In this document: positions 1-7,808 of the stretch, piece by piece
How positions within the stretch are numbered: position 1 is the first letter of the stretch
Layout: each line of letters begins with the position of its first letter
DNA from: Pseudopedobacter sp037968815
Lineage (GTDB): Bacteria; Bacteroidota; Bacteroidia; Sphingobacteriales; Sphingobacteriaceae
Length of the DNA: 64,000 nucleotides
Direction: 5' to 3'
NCBI GenBank assembly: GCA_037968815.1
Contig: JBBKWF010000001.1
Span: 3,979 to 67,978 of the forward strand
Translations under genes and position numbers: made by a program
The notes under the pieces: generated by a model
Databases searched by the model: none
What the model saw: the letters and a program-made list of their open reading frames with translations, nothing else
What the model was told of the DNA's origin: nothing

Positions 1-13
1 GGGATTATTTATG

Positions 14-80
14 ACGAGTCTGGAGACTCTTTTCTATTCGTTAATCCGAAGTCACGTTGCGCTTAAGACTTCGGACAGGA
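14..80. repeat. Dispersed hairpin repeat, copy A (partial)
   Basis: The segment holds two hairpins: GAGTC/GACTC around a TGGA loop (16-29), and a perfect 8-bp stem CCGAAGTC/GACTTCGG (46-53 with 67-74) around a 13-nt loop. The same two-hairpin order recurs at 26039-26103 and, weakened, at 28273-28336. The 5' part of the element seen in those copies is not present here or lies outside the window. Confidence 0.7.
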
Positions 81-162
81 AAGGGACAGGAAAAGTATTT
101 AATGCAACCGTAGGAAGCTTAATTTTAACTACCTTATAGCAATAAACAAAAAATCACCAACC

Positions 163-396
163 ATGAACTGGAAAGAAGAAAAAAACGTACTTAAACAAAG
201 CTTTAAATTCAAAAACTTTGTGGAAGCTTGGGCATTTATGACCAAAGTAGCAATTGTTGCAGAGAAAATGAACCATCACCCCGAGTGGAGCAATGTTTAT
301 AATACCGTTGATATCACTTTAACTACTCATGATAAAGGCAATACCGTCACAGAAAAAGACAGAGAGTTGGCTAAGAAGATTGACGAGCTTTTGTAA
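163..396 (+). CDS. 4a-hydroxytetrahydrobiopterin dehydratase (pterin-4a-carbinolamine dehydratase)
   Basis: The 77-residue product matches the pterin-4a-carbinolamine dehydratase family. This enzyme dehydrates the 4a-hydroxypterin left by aromatic amino acid hydroxylases; bacterial relatives can also act in molybdopterin metabolism. The diagnostic motif is H38-H39-P40-E-W, followed by a third conserved histidine in LTTHD at H56, matching the three-histidine catalytic set. It is shorter than the usual 95-105 residues because the N-terminus begins directly at the W-x-E segment, which is common in Bacteroidota versions. The ATG at 163 has no strong Shine-Dalgarno sequence, as is usual in this phylum. 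No hydroxylase gene is adjacent, so the physiological partner cannot be named. Confidence 0.88.
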   Translation: MNWKEEKNVLKQSFKFKNFVEAWAFMTKVAIVAEKMNHHPEWSNVYNTVDITLTTHDKGNTVTEKDRELAKKIDELL

Positions 397-523
397 TCAT
401 TTTATAGTCCTTTACCAATTAAAAATAGCTTCATTAATTGAATTTAAATTCTCCTGTCAAAATGGAATAATAATTGATATTTATCCGGTCAATCTACAAT
501 TGTAAAAAATCTAATTTATAATT

Positions 524-2701
524 ATGAAAAGCACAAAATCGGATAAAAAACAAAAGAAAAGTCAAAAACTGGAACATCTTGCGACTAATACGGAAGACAG
601 CCAGAATCAAAAAATGACCACTAATCAAGGTCTTAAAATCAATGACGATAATAACTCACTTAAAGCTGGAGAACGGGGTCCAACTCTGTTAGAAGACTTT
701 ATTTTAAGGGAGAAAATAACCCACTTTGACCACGAACGAATCCCTGAGAGGATTGTCCATGCAAGGGGTTCAGGCGCACACGGTGTATTTAAAGTTTACA
801 ACGATTCTTTAAAAAAGTACACTAAAGCAGCGTTTCTTATTGATCCAACCCGTGAAACACCATTGTTCACTCGTTTTTCCACTGTTGCAGGATTTCGTGG
901 TTCAGCAGATATTCCTAGGGATGTGCGTGGTTTTGCAGTTAAGTTTTATACCGAAGAAGGTAATTACGACTTAGTTGGAAATAACATGCCAGTGTTTTTT
1001 ATTCAGGACGCTATAAAATTCCCTGATTTAATTCATGCTGTAAAACCAGAACCTCATAACGAGATTCCTCAAGCTGCTTCGGCCCATAATACATTTTGGG
1101 ATTTTGTTTCGCTATCTCCCGAAACTATGCATAATGTGATGTGGTTGATGAGCGACAGAGCGATTCCACGCAGTTTAAGAATGATGGAAGGTTTTGGAAT
1201 ACATACTTTCCGTTTGATTAATGAAGAAGGGAAAGCTCATTTTGTTAAGTTTCATTGGAAACCTCTTTTAGGTATGCATTCGGTGGTTTGGGATGAAGCT
1301 CAAAAAATTAATGGTCAGGATCCAGATTTCCATCGACGGGATTTACATGAAGCTATTGAAGCAGGTGCATATCCAGAATGGGAGTTAGGTGTACAGATTA
1401 TTCCAGAAGAAGACGAACATAAGTTTGATTTTGATTTATTGGACCCAACTAAGCTTATTCCAGAAGAAACTGTTCCAGTACAATTGGTGGGGAAAATGAC
1501 TTTGAACCGGAACCCAGATAATTTCTTTGCGGAAACAGAACAAATTGCTTTTCACCCAGGGCATCTAGTTCCGGGGATAGATTTCACTAATGATCCTTTA
1601 TTGCAAGGAAGGTTGTTTTCTTATACAGATACTCAGTTAAGTCGTTTAGGTGGGCCTAATTTTCACGAGATTCCAATAAACAGACCATTATCACCAATTC
1701 ATAATAACCAGCGTGACGGGATCGCAAGAATGGAAATTAACAAGGGTAAAACAAGTTATCATCCAAATTCAATGTCTCAAGGTTTTCCTGAACAAGCAAA
1801 AGTGAGTGACGGGGGCTTTGCAAGTTATCAAGAGCGTGTCGATGCAAATAAAGTAAGGGCAAGAAGTAAAAGCTTCATGGACTTTTTTAGTCAGCCGACT
1901 TTATTTTACAATAGCCTATCAGAGCCAGAACAAAATCATTTATTAGATGCTTTCTGTTTCGAGTTGGGTAAAGTGGATATTCCAGAAATTCGCCAACGAA
2001 TGGTGGGTTTAATAGCACAGATTGATAAAAGTTTAGCTAAAAAAGTTGCTGATGGTTTAGGTTTAGAAGTTAAAGAACCAGACCAGCCAATCAACCATCA
2101 ATATGGTGCGGATGCAAATCCAGAAGATTATCAGCCAATTAAAGTAACGCCGGAATTAAAAACTTCTCCAGCTTTGAGCATGGCTAATACCATTAAAGGG
2201 GATATTAAAACGCGTCAGGTAGCATTTTTAGTAGCCGAAGGTGTTGATTCAAAATCACTTTCTGATATGAAAAATGTGTTGGAAGCTGAAGGCGCCGTTG
2301 TTAAGGTAATTGCTCCACATTCTGGATTTATAAAAGACAGTGCAGGTAAAGATGTAAAAGTTGACCATAGTTTCTTAACATTTGCATCTGTTTTAGTTGA
2401 TGCAGTTTATGTACCTGCAGGAGATAAAAGTATTGACAAGTTGAAGGATACGCCGAAAGCGGTTCATTTTATTGACGAGGCATTTTTGCATTGCAAAGCC
2501 ATAGCTATTGACGGAAACGCAGTGGAGCTGGTGAAAATTAGCTATGTAGCCAAATACCTCAACAAAAATTTAGATAAAGTTACTGATGCGGGCTTATTAT
2601 TGGGGAATAGCTCCGAAAGTAAATTTACAGAAGCCTTTATCAAGGCGATAGGCAACCACCGCTTTTTCGAGCGAGAAAAACAAAGTAAAATTCCAGCATA
2701 G
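524..2701 (+). CDS. katE: Large-subunit (clade II) heme catalase, HPII/KatE type
   Basis: This 725-residue catalase dismutates hydrogen peroxide in the cytoplasm. The catalytic histidine lies in RIVHARG (H79), the distal asparagine in VGNNMPVFF (about 153-154), and the proximal heme tyrosine in RLFSYTDTQLSRLG. The length and the C-terminal flavodoxin/DJ-1-like domain (about residues 575-715, starting near TRQVAFLVAEGVD) place it in the large-subunit clade with E. coli HPII, not with the 480-residue small catalases. The first 50 residues are lysine-rich and low complexity, as in HPII. An ankyrin-repeat gene starts 47 bases after the stop and is probably cotranscribed. No OxyR or PerR site was recognised upstream. 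Confidence 0.96.
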   Translation: MKSTKSDKKQKKSQKLEHLATNTEDSQNQKMTTNQGLKINDDNNSLKAGERGPTLLEDFILREKITHFDHERIPERIVHARGSGAHGVFKVYNDSLKKYTKAAFLIDPTRETPLFTRFSTVAGFRGSADIPRDVRGFAVKFYTEEGNYDLVGNNMPVFFIQDAIKFPDLIHAVKPEPHNEIPQAASAHNTFWDFVSLSPETMHNVMWLMSDRAIPRSLRMMEGFGIHTFRLINEEGKAHFVKFHWKPLLGMHSVVWDEAQKINGQDPDFHRRDLHEAIEAGAYPEWELGVQIIPEEDEHKFDFDLLDPTKLIPEETVPVQLVGKMTLNRNPDNFFAETEQIAFHPGHLVPGIDFTNDPLLQGRLFSYTDTQLSRLGGPNFHEIPINRPLSPIHNNQRDGIARMEINKGKTSYHPNSMSQGFPEQAKVSDGGFASYQERVDANKVRARSKSFMDFFSQPTLFYNSLSEPEQNHLLDAFCFELGKVDIPEIRQRMVGLIAQIDKSLAKKVADGLGLEVKEPDQPINHQYGADANPEDYQPIKVTPELKTSPALSMANTIKGDIKTRQVAFLVAEGVDSKSLSDMKNVLEAEGAVVKVIAPHSGFIKDSAGKDVKVDHSFLTFASVLVDAVYVPAGDKSIDKLKDTPKAVHFIDEAFLHCKAIAIDGNAVELVKISYVAKYLNKNLDKVTDAGLLLGNSSESKFTEAFIKAIGNHRFFEREKQSKIPA

Positions 2702-2748
2702 TATTACAAAAGGGGTGCAAGAAATTGTTTCCCTATTTTATTAAATAT

Positions 2749-3207
2749 ATGAAAGAACTAATTAACGCGACTAGAACAGGCGATATTGAAATGATTAAAC
2801 TGCTTTTAGCACAAAACGCCGATGTGAATTATAAAGATGAAAAGGGATATACGCCACTCACCATCGCCACTTACAATAATCAGTTACAAGCTTCTGAAAT
2901 TTTATTGGAAAAAGGAGCAGACGTTAACGCAAGTGACTCCGGTGGAAATACCGCGTTAATGGGCGTATGCTTTAAAGGTTATATTGAAATAGCTCAACTA
3001 TTATTGAAAAAAGGAGCGAATATAAATGCAACTCACGGAAACGGAGGAACCGCATTAATGTTTGCTAGTATGTTCGGTAAAAATGAGCTTATTAAACTTT
3101 TATTAGCTCACGGGGCCGATAAGATGATGATGGATAATAAAGGTTTAATGGCAATAGATCACGCAGGGATGCAGAATAATATGGAAGGTGTCGAGTTGCT
3201 TGCTTAG
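2749..3207 (+). CDS. Ankyrin-repeat protein, catalase partner
   Basis: The 152-residue product consists almost entirely of ankyrin repeats of about 33 residues. Typical phrases are DEKGYTPLTIATYNN, GADVNASDSGGNTALM and HGADKMMMDNKGLMAIDHA. No signal peptide is visible, so it is predicted to be cytoplasmic. An in-frame TTG exists at 2725, but the ATG at 2749 is preferred because the ankyrin fold begins directly after it and the purine-rich AAGGGG lies upstream. The position 47 bases behind the catalase suggests one transcript. In Pseudomonas aeruginosa the ankyrin gene ankB follows catalase katB and is needed for full catalase activity. An equivalent role here is inferred from synteny only. 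Confidence 0.85.
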   Translation: MKELINATRTGDIEMIKLLLAQNADVNYKDEKGYTPLTIATYNNQLQASEILLEKGADVNASDSGGNTALMGVCFKGYIEIAQLLLKKGANINATHGNGGTALMFASMFGKNELIKLLLAHGADKMMMDNKGLMAIDHAGMQNNMEGVELLA

Positions 3208-3234
3208 CGGTTTTGAAGATTATTGGCTTAGAGA

Positions 3235-3837
3235 TTAGCCAATATCCTTAAACTGTTCATCCAAACGTTCTAAATCCTCCACTAATTCTTGAAACTTTTG
3301 ATCTTCTTTTTTAATGTATTTTTTCAAGAAGTAGAAATAATACACCGCAAACCAAATAAGCGTTGCCAAAGCTACTATGCTTACATATAGCGTCCCTAGC
3401 CTGTAGGTCATTTCAATAAAATAAAGCGCTGTGCCTAAAGTAAGAGCAATGGTGTAAACCTTATAATTTGTAGTGTGTTGGGTGTAGCGCTGTTGCCTAA
3501 ATCGTTTGATAAAAGCAATATGGTCTTGTGGTTTATCAAAAAGTGTATTGCTGTTGGCAATCCTTTTTAAATTAACAATCTGGATAACAATAAAGTAAAG
3601 TCCACAGGCAAAAATAATGGATAAGCCTAGGTATGAAGTCCACAGGTTAAGCTCAACATTTAAAGAAAGGTAAGCAATAATACCAATAGCAATTACCATC
3701 GACAGAATCTCCATAAAAATTTTTGTGCTCAGCTTGTTCCTACTTGTTTTATATTGAGTGATGATCTCTTTATAATCAAGCTTTGGAGCAGTCTTTTGCT
3801 CGTTCCAGATGCCAACTAATGAATCAAAGTCTTTCAT
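3235..3837 (-). CDS. Membrane protein coupled to an ECF sigma factor, possible anti-sigma factor
   Basis: This 200-residue protein has a soluble N-terminus of about 40 residues containing the W-x-E-Q-K segment, four predicted membrane helices (about 40-58, 66-86, 125-143 and 148-168), and a charged coiled-coil-like C-terminus. Its start overlaps the end of the upstream sigma-factor gene by 14 bases, implying translational coupling. A membrane protein encoded directly behind an ECF sigma factor with a short cytoplasmic N-terminus is the usual layout of an anti-sigma factor. No zinc-binding HxxxCxxC motif is present, so it would not be a ZAS-type anti-sigma. I do not recognise a named family, and the function is inferred from position. 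Confidence 0.75.
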   Translation of the reverse strand: MKDFDSLVGIWNEQKTAPKLDYKEIITQYKTSRNKLSTKIFMEILSMVIAIGIIAYLSLNVELNLWTSYLGLSIIFACGLYFIVIQIVNLKRIANSNTLFDKPQDHIAFIKRFRQQRYTQHTTNYKVYTIALTLGTALYFIEMTYRLGTLYVSIVALATLIWFAVYYFYFLKKYIKKEDQKFQELVEDLERLDEQFKDIG

Positions 3838-4321
3838 GTTGATTATATAATTCGGTAAGCTTGTGTTTAATTCTGTGAATTTTAACCCTTAAGTTTCCTT
3901 CAGAAATGCCTGAAATTTCAGCAATCTCTGGGTAAGCAACTTCGTCCATCACCATGGTGATGATGATTCTTTCATTTTCATCGAGCTTGGCAATACACTT
4001 ATAAAGTGTTTCTACCTGTTCGTTTTTTTCGGAAACCTCCTCTTCTTTATTTTCGATGATGTTTGGCGTAAGCTCATCTTTTGCGGCTCTTTTTTCTTTT
4101 TTCAGGTAGGTTAAGCAAGTGTTTACGGCAATGCGGTAAATCCAAGTAGAAATCATGGCTTGGTTTCTAAACTTATCCAGGTTTTGCCAAACCTTTAAAA
4201 AAGTTTCCTGCAATAAGTCGTTGGCCGCGTCACTATCGCCGGTATAACCTAAACATAGGTGATATATCTTTTTAGAATTAGCCTTAAAAATCTCCTGAAA
4301 GGCTTGCTCTTTTTCCGACAT
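3824..4321 (-). CDS. RNA polymerase ECF sigma-70 factor
   Basis: The 165-residue product has the two-domain ECF sigma layout. Region 2 spans about residues 10-80, with DAANDLLQETFLKVWQNLDKF and STWIYRIAVNTCL, the -10 recognition and core-binding helices. Region 4 spans about 110-158, with LDENERIIITMVMDEVAYPEIAEISGISEG followed by the recognition helix NLRVKIHRIKHKL. The length is typical for the class. The overlapping downstream membrane gene is its likely regulator. The stimulus and target promoters cannot be read from the window. Confidence 0.93.
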   Translation of the reverse strand: MSEKEQAFQEIFKANSKKIYHLCLGYTGDSDAANDLLQETFLKVWQNLDKFRNQAMISTWIYRIAVNTCLTYLKKEKRAAKDELTPNIIENKEEEVSEKNEQVETLYKCIAKLDENERIIITMVMDEVAYPEIAEISGISEGNLRVKIHRIKHKLTELYNQHERL

Positions 4322-4371
4322 TTACGTTTTACTTTTTTTGTTTAGATGCTTGATGTCTAAAATTGTTACAC

Positions 4372-4905
4372 TTATTGCAAATCTATTTCAGAGAAATGCG
4401 CTCGTCTGCTTTTTATCAAAACAATTAAATCATCAAACTGTTTTTGGTAGTCAAACTGAAAGTCATCTTCTAATTTCGGGATTACCCTCATTAACCTTTT
4501 TAGCTGGCTAATTAAAATAGCGATGGTTGCTTTTTGATTAATAGTAATGATGGGGTGGGTGATAAATTCTCTACAAAAAGCCAAAACAATTTCGGCTTCT
4601 AAGTGCTTGGTAGCGATAAACTTAATGTGTTTGTTAGCTAATCTTAATAGTTTTCTAATCTGTTTGGTAGCTAAATAAACACTGGGATGTAGATTGTCAA
4701 ATTCGTTAACAATTAGCGTTTTTACATCTTCCACATACTCATCTTTTTTATCAGCGTAAAATAACAGAAAGTGTAACAACTCCTTGTTTTCTGTTTTATG
4801 CTTTGCAAGTCTTAAACATAACTCTTTAAGCTCTGGTGCTTGCAAAAAATTGAGTTCTTTTTTTAACTCGGCTAATTTCGGGCTTTCTATCATTCGCTTG
4901 GTCAA
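4372..4905 (-). CDS. Conserved hypothetical protein, all-helical
   Basis: This 177-residue protein is not recognised. It is rich in leucine, lysine and glutamate, lacks membrane segments and a signal peptide, and reads as a bundle of amphipathic helices. Examples are ELKELCLRLAKHKTENKELLHFLLFYAD and TKQIRKLLRLANKHIKFIATKHLEAE. It lies 50 bases upstream of the sigma-factor gene on the same strand and could share its transcript. The ATG at 4905 is the first of two closely spaced candidate methionines; the second, four residues in, is equally possible. The helix pattern loosely recalls HEAT-like scaffolds, but that is not a family call. Confidence 0.7.
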   Translation of the reverse strand: MTKRMIESPKLAELKKELNFLQAPELKELCLRLAKHKTENKELLHFLLFYADKKDEYVEDVKTLIVNEFDNLHPSVYLATKQIRKLLRLANKHIKFIATKHLEAEIVLAFCREFITHPIITINQKATIAILISQLKRLMRVIPKLEDDFQFDYQKQFDDLIVLIKSRRAHFSEIDLQ

Positions 4906-4950
4906 CTCAGTAAGTTATTTACATTTGTTTTAAAATCCGAAACTAAACTA

Positions 4951-5307
4951 ATGAAAATTAAGCCAATCTCATTAATAGCGCTGTCGACTGTTGAAGGGTT
5001 ATAGTTTTAATTTGGATGGAACCACACTTTATTTGGCTTTAGCTGCTATATTTGTCGCCCAAGTAGCAGGGATTGAAATGAGTTTTGGACATCAGCTTGT
5101 GATTGTTTTTACGCTGATGCTGACTAGTAAGGGGTAGCGGGAATTTCAAGGGCATCGTTGGTTATCCTTTTAGGAATTGATGAGCTAATGTATATGGCTC
5201 GTACCTCTGTAAATGTATTGGGTAATTGCTTAGCAACTGTCGTTATTGCCAAGTAGGAGAATAAATTTGACGAAAATGCAAACCATAAAGAATTAATAGA
5301 ATTATAA
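4951..5307 (+). pseudogene. Decayed sodium/dicarboxylate (SDF family) symporter fragment
   Basis: Translation across frames yields hallmark segments of the GltP/DctA family: GYSFNLDGTTLYLALAAIF, then AGIEMSFGHQLVIVFTLMLTSKG, then VAGISRASLVIL, then ARTSVNVLGNCLATVVIAK. The gene is broken in four ways. Most of the N-terminal domain is missing: only a short ATG-led leader at 4951 remains before GYSFNLDG at 4997. A one-base deletion in a G run at 5131-5134 puts a stop at 5135. About 20 residues are lost between LVIL and GIDELM. The conserved tryptophan of AKWE is a TAG at 5254. With several independent lesions, sequencing error alone is unlikely. Confidence 0.85.
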
Positions 5308-5308
5308 C

Positions 5309-5797
5309 ATGAGTGACAAGGCAAAGAAGATTTTTTTAATAATATGTATTACCGTTCCTTTTACGCTGTACTGTGTTTACTATTATTCTATTATGATAAA
5401 AAATGCGCCATACAAGTTTGTGGAGCTAGAAAATATCAGCATAAAAACAAGTGTAGGTGGACATTTAGACAAAACCTTTTCTTCAAAAACTGGAGATTTA
5501 CAATACATTAATAACCAAGATTCTTTGGTTAAACAAAACGTGAAGCTTTCAAAAGACGATTTACTTTATTTACACCGTAGGGCTGCTGAATTAGGTTTTT
5601 GGAATATGCCTGAAGATATGATTGGTGATACCAGTGCTAAGTCTCCACGATATATAGTTGAGTATAACTATCAGCGTAAAACGAAAGTCATTAAACTAGA
5701 CGGTGCTTTCAACGGTGATCCTAAACTAAAAGATGCTGCTTTAGAGCTGATAAAGACTATCGACAAATCTATAAATGTTGCTGCAGATAGAAATTAA
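5309..5797 (+). CDS. Hypothetical single-pass membrane or exported protein
   Basis: This 162-residue protein is not recognised. Residues 8-26 form one hydrophobic segment (FLIICITVPFTLYCVYYYS) after a lysine-rich start, so it is either N-terminally anchored or secreted. The remainder is a soluble mixed alpha/beta domain with tyrosine-rich phrases such as SPRYIVEYNYQRKTKVIKL. Its start lies one base after the last stop of the decayed symporter, so it may once have been, or still be, read from that promoter. No cysteine lipobox is present. Confidence 0.7.
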   Translation: MSDKAKKIFLIICITVPFTLYCVYYYSIMIKNAPYKFVELENISIKTSVGGHLDKTFSSKTGDLQYINNQDSLVKQNVKLSKDDLLYLHRRAAELGFWNMPEDMIGDTSAKSPRYIVEYNYQRKTKVIKLDGAFNGDPKLKDAALELIKTIDKSINVAADRN

Positions 5798-5887
5798 GAG
5801 TTAAAGTTCTTGTTATGTTGTTATAATTTAAACCACAGATATACATGTGTTTATGATTTTATAAGACAATCATATAAAATCAAGTAC

Positions 5888-6376
5888 TTAAACGCCTATA
5901 ACTTTACTTCTTCGCTCAAATAAAATAATATTGTGCCATACGCCATCTAAAACACCGATGCGTTCGCGGTAACCAACTCTTCTAAAACCAGATTTTTCGT
6001 GTAAACGTATGGTGGTTTTATTATCCTCAAAAATTTGTGCTTGTAAGGTCCAAATTCCGTTTTCTTCGCTATGCCTAATAACATGTTCCATCAATACATA
6101 GCCTAAGCCCATTCCTTTACAGGCTGGATGTGCGTAAATACTTATTTCGGCAACACCATCATCAATACATTCGTTTTGTACTTCTCTTAACGCTACCCAA
6201 GCACCAATACGTTCATCTACTTCGCAAATCAACCGCGAGTGTGCTAAGTGCCTAGAATTCCATTCTTTCCAGTTAGGTGCTTCGGTTTCAAAGGTTGCTT
6301 TTTTTGTGGCAATTCCTAATTCGTATATTTTTTTTACTGATTCCCAGTGTTGCTGTTCTAAAGGCTTTACAATCAT
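5888..6376 (-). CDS. GNAT N-acetyltransferase, phosphinothricin acetyltransferase-like
   Basis: The 162-residue product has the full GNAT fold. The N-terminal acceptor-loop region includes ATKKATFETEAPNWKEWNSRH, strand beta-4 is in DDGVAEISIYAHPACKGMGLGYVLMEHVI, and the acetyl-CoA pyrophosphate loop is the CKGMGLG stretch (Q/R-x-x-G-x-G/A type). The C-terminus NKTTIRLHEKSGFRRVGYRERIGVLDGVWHN is characteristic of the PAT/YwnH subgroup, which acetylates phosphinothricin or related amino-acid analogues such as methionine sulfoximine. The actual substrate cannot be read from sequence. It is monocistronic as far as can be seen. Confidence 0.9.
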   Translation of the reverse strand: MIVKPLEQQHWESVKKIYELGIATKKATFETEAPNWKEWNSRHLAHSRLICEVDERIGAWVALREVQNECIDDGVAEISIYAHPACKGMGLGYVLMEHVIRHSEENGIWTLQAQIFEDNKTTIRLHEKSGFRRVGYRERIGVLDGVWHNIILFERRSKVIGV

Positions 6377-6421
6377 AGTTAATTGTTTTTTTGTTGATAG
6401 AAGGTTTTTTATGAGGTTAAA

Positions 6422-6997
6422 TTAAAGAATATCTGAAACTATTTCTTTTAAAGCTGGTAAAACATCTTGTTTAAACCATGGGTTTTTAGCTTGCCAAATA
6501 TTGTTTCTTCCGGACGGATGTGGCAAAGGAAAATATAAAGGAAGATACTCCTCGTAGTTTTTCACGGTCTCAGTCAGGTTTGATTTTATATTTTTTTGGA
6601 GATAATACTTTTGAGCGTATTGGCCTACCAATAGAAAAATCTTTTGTTCGGGCATTAAATTGATTAGTTGATGATGCCATTGTGGTGCGCATTCCTTTCT
6701 TGGCGGTAAATCTCCGTTTTTACCTGTTCCAGGATAACAAAAACCCATCGGCATTAATGCGAAATAATCAGTGTCGTAAAACAATTCTTTATCTACACCC
6801 AACCAATTACGTAAATTATCACCACTCTGATCATTCCAAGGGATATGCGTTTCATGTACTTTTCTACCAGGTGCTTGCCCCACAATAATAATTTTGCTCT
6901 TTGCGCCAGCAAGCATCACAGGGTTTGCCCCAAACGGCAAATATTCTTCGCAAATTGTACAAGATTTAATCTCATTTAATAAGGTTTTCATGCTCAC
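6422..6997 (-). CDS. Uracil-DNA glycosylase family protein
   Basis: The 191-residue product carries the glycosylase superfamily signatures. Motif A lies in VGQAPGRKVHETHIPWNDQSG and motif B in LPHPSGRNNIW. It also has four cysteines spaced as in iron-sulfur UDGs: the C13-T-I-C16 pair plus the cysteines of FCYPG and RKECAPQWH. The family removes uracil or other damaged bases from DNA. The histidine after the motif A glycine region and the missing canonical GEAPG suggest a divergent Bacteroidota branch, so the exact lesion specificity is unknown. It stands alone with a promoter-sized gap upstream. Confidence 0.86.
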   Translation of the reverse strand: MSMKTLLNEIKSCTICEEYLPFGANPVMLAGAKSKIIIVGQAPGRKVHETHIPWNDQSGDNLRNWLGVDKELFYDTDYFALMPMGFCYPGTGKNGDLPPRKECAPQWHHQLINLMPEQKIFLLVGQYAQKYYLQKNIKSNLTETVKNYEEYLPLYFPLPHPSGRNNIWQAKNPWFKQDVLPALKEIVSDIL

Positions 6998-7125
6998 CCT
7001 TAAAAATACCTAATATTTGCTTTTTACGTATCGTTTTATCACATGTATCTTAATAGATGATATTTATCAGACAAAATATGCCCTTTATATAGGCTACAAA
7101 CAACACATTTGACCATCCTCAAACA

Positions 7126-7153
7126 TTTGAATCTTTTTTTTGATTTAGCTTTG
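7126..7153 (+). promoter_or_regulatory. Bacteroidota-type promoter immediately upstream of the DsbA-like gene
   Basis: A -33 TTTG (7126-7129) and a perfect -7 TAGCTTTG (7146-7153, consensus TAnnTTTG) are separated by 16 bases. The ATG at 7158 is only four bases past the -7 box, so the predicted transcript would start at or within a few bases of the start codon. Confidence 0.6.
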
Positions 7154-7157
7154 CATC

Positions 7158-7808
7158 ATGATAAACAGCAAGTTGGAAATTATTTATGTTTACGATGCCC
7201 TTTGTGGCTGGTGTTATGGCTTTAGTGATGTAATGACTAAGCTCTATCAAGAATATAAAAATGAATTTAGCTTTGAGGTAATTACCGGCGGAATGATTTT
7301 AGGAGATAGGGAAGGCCCTATATCTGATTCGGCTGAGTTAATTAAAAGCCACTTACCAAGAGTTGAAGAAACTACAGGAGTTGTTTTTGGCGAAGGTTTT
7401 TGGAAGGTTTTAGAAGAGGGAACACAGTTTCAAAGCTCAGAAAAACCAGCTATTGCTTTAGCGGTGTTTAAATCGTTTTTTCCAGAACAAGCAGTATTTT
7501 TTGCTGCAGATTTGCAAAAGGCTAAATATATTGACGGCGTTGATTTATGCCTTGATGAATCTTACTTGCCAATCATCAGTAAATACGAAATTGCTAGTGA
7601 AGATTTTTTACAGAAATTAAATAGCGAAGAATTTAAAAAAGCGGCCTATTATGAATTTGCGCTTGCAAAGCAGTTGCAGGTAAATGGTTATCCGGCGGCG
7701 TTTATAAAAGTAGATGATCGAAACTTCCACATGATTGCGAAAGGCTATGCTGACCATGAGACTATGAAGCTGAGGATTGCAAACGTTTTAAATCAGCTTT
7801 CTGCATGA
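7158..7808 (+). CDS. DsbA-family thioredoxin-fold protein
   Basis: This 216-residue protein has a thioredoxin-fold active site C-G-W-C in YDALCGWCYGFSDVM near the N-terminus. A helical insertion and the cis-proline region NGYPAAFIKVDDRNF follow toward the C-terminus. This is the cytoplasmic DsbA/FrnE-like branch: there is no signal peptide, so it is not a periplasmic disulfide oxidase. Related proteins act as protein disulfide isomerases or glutathione-dependent oxidoreductases, but the substrate is unknown. Its stop overlaps the start of the next gene by four bases (ATGA), indicating translational coupling with the NmrA-like reductase. Confidence 0.88.
   Translation: MINSKLEIIYVYDALCGWCYGFSDVMTKLYQEYKNEFSFEVITGGMILGDREGPISDSAELIKSHLPRVEETTGVVFGEGFWKVLEEGTQFQSSEKPAIALAVFKSFFPEQAVFFAADLQKAKYIDGVDLCLDESYLPIISKYEIASEDFLQKLNSEEFKKAAYYEFALAKQLQVNGYPAAFIKVDDRNFHMIAKGYADHETMKLRIANVLNQLSA

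Noticed and set aside
5124..5324. A 66-codon open frame on the minus strand
   Set aside because: It lies across the decayed symporter, whose plus-strand frames show clear family similarity; the minus-strand translation has no family resemblance.
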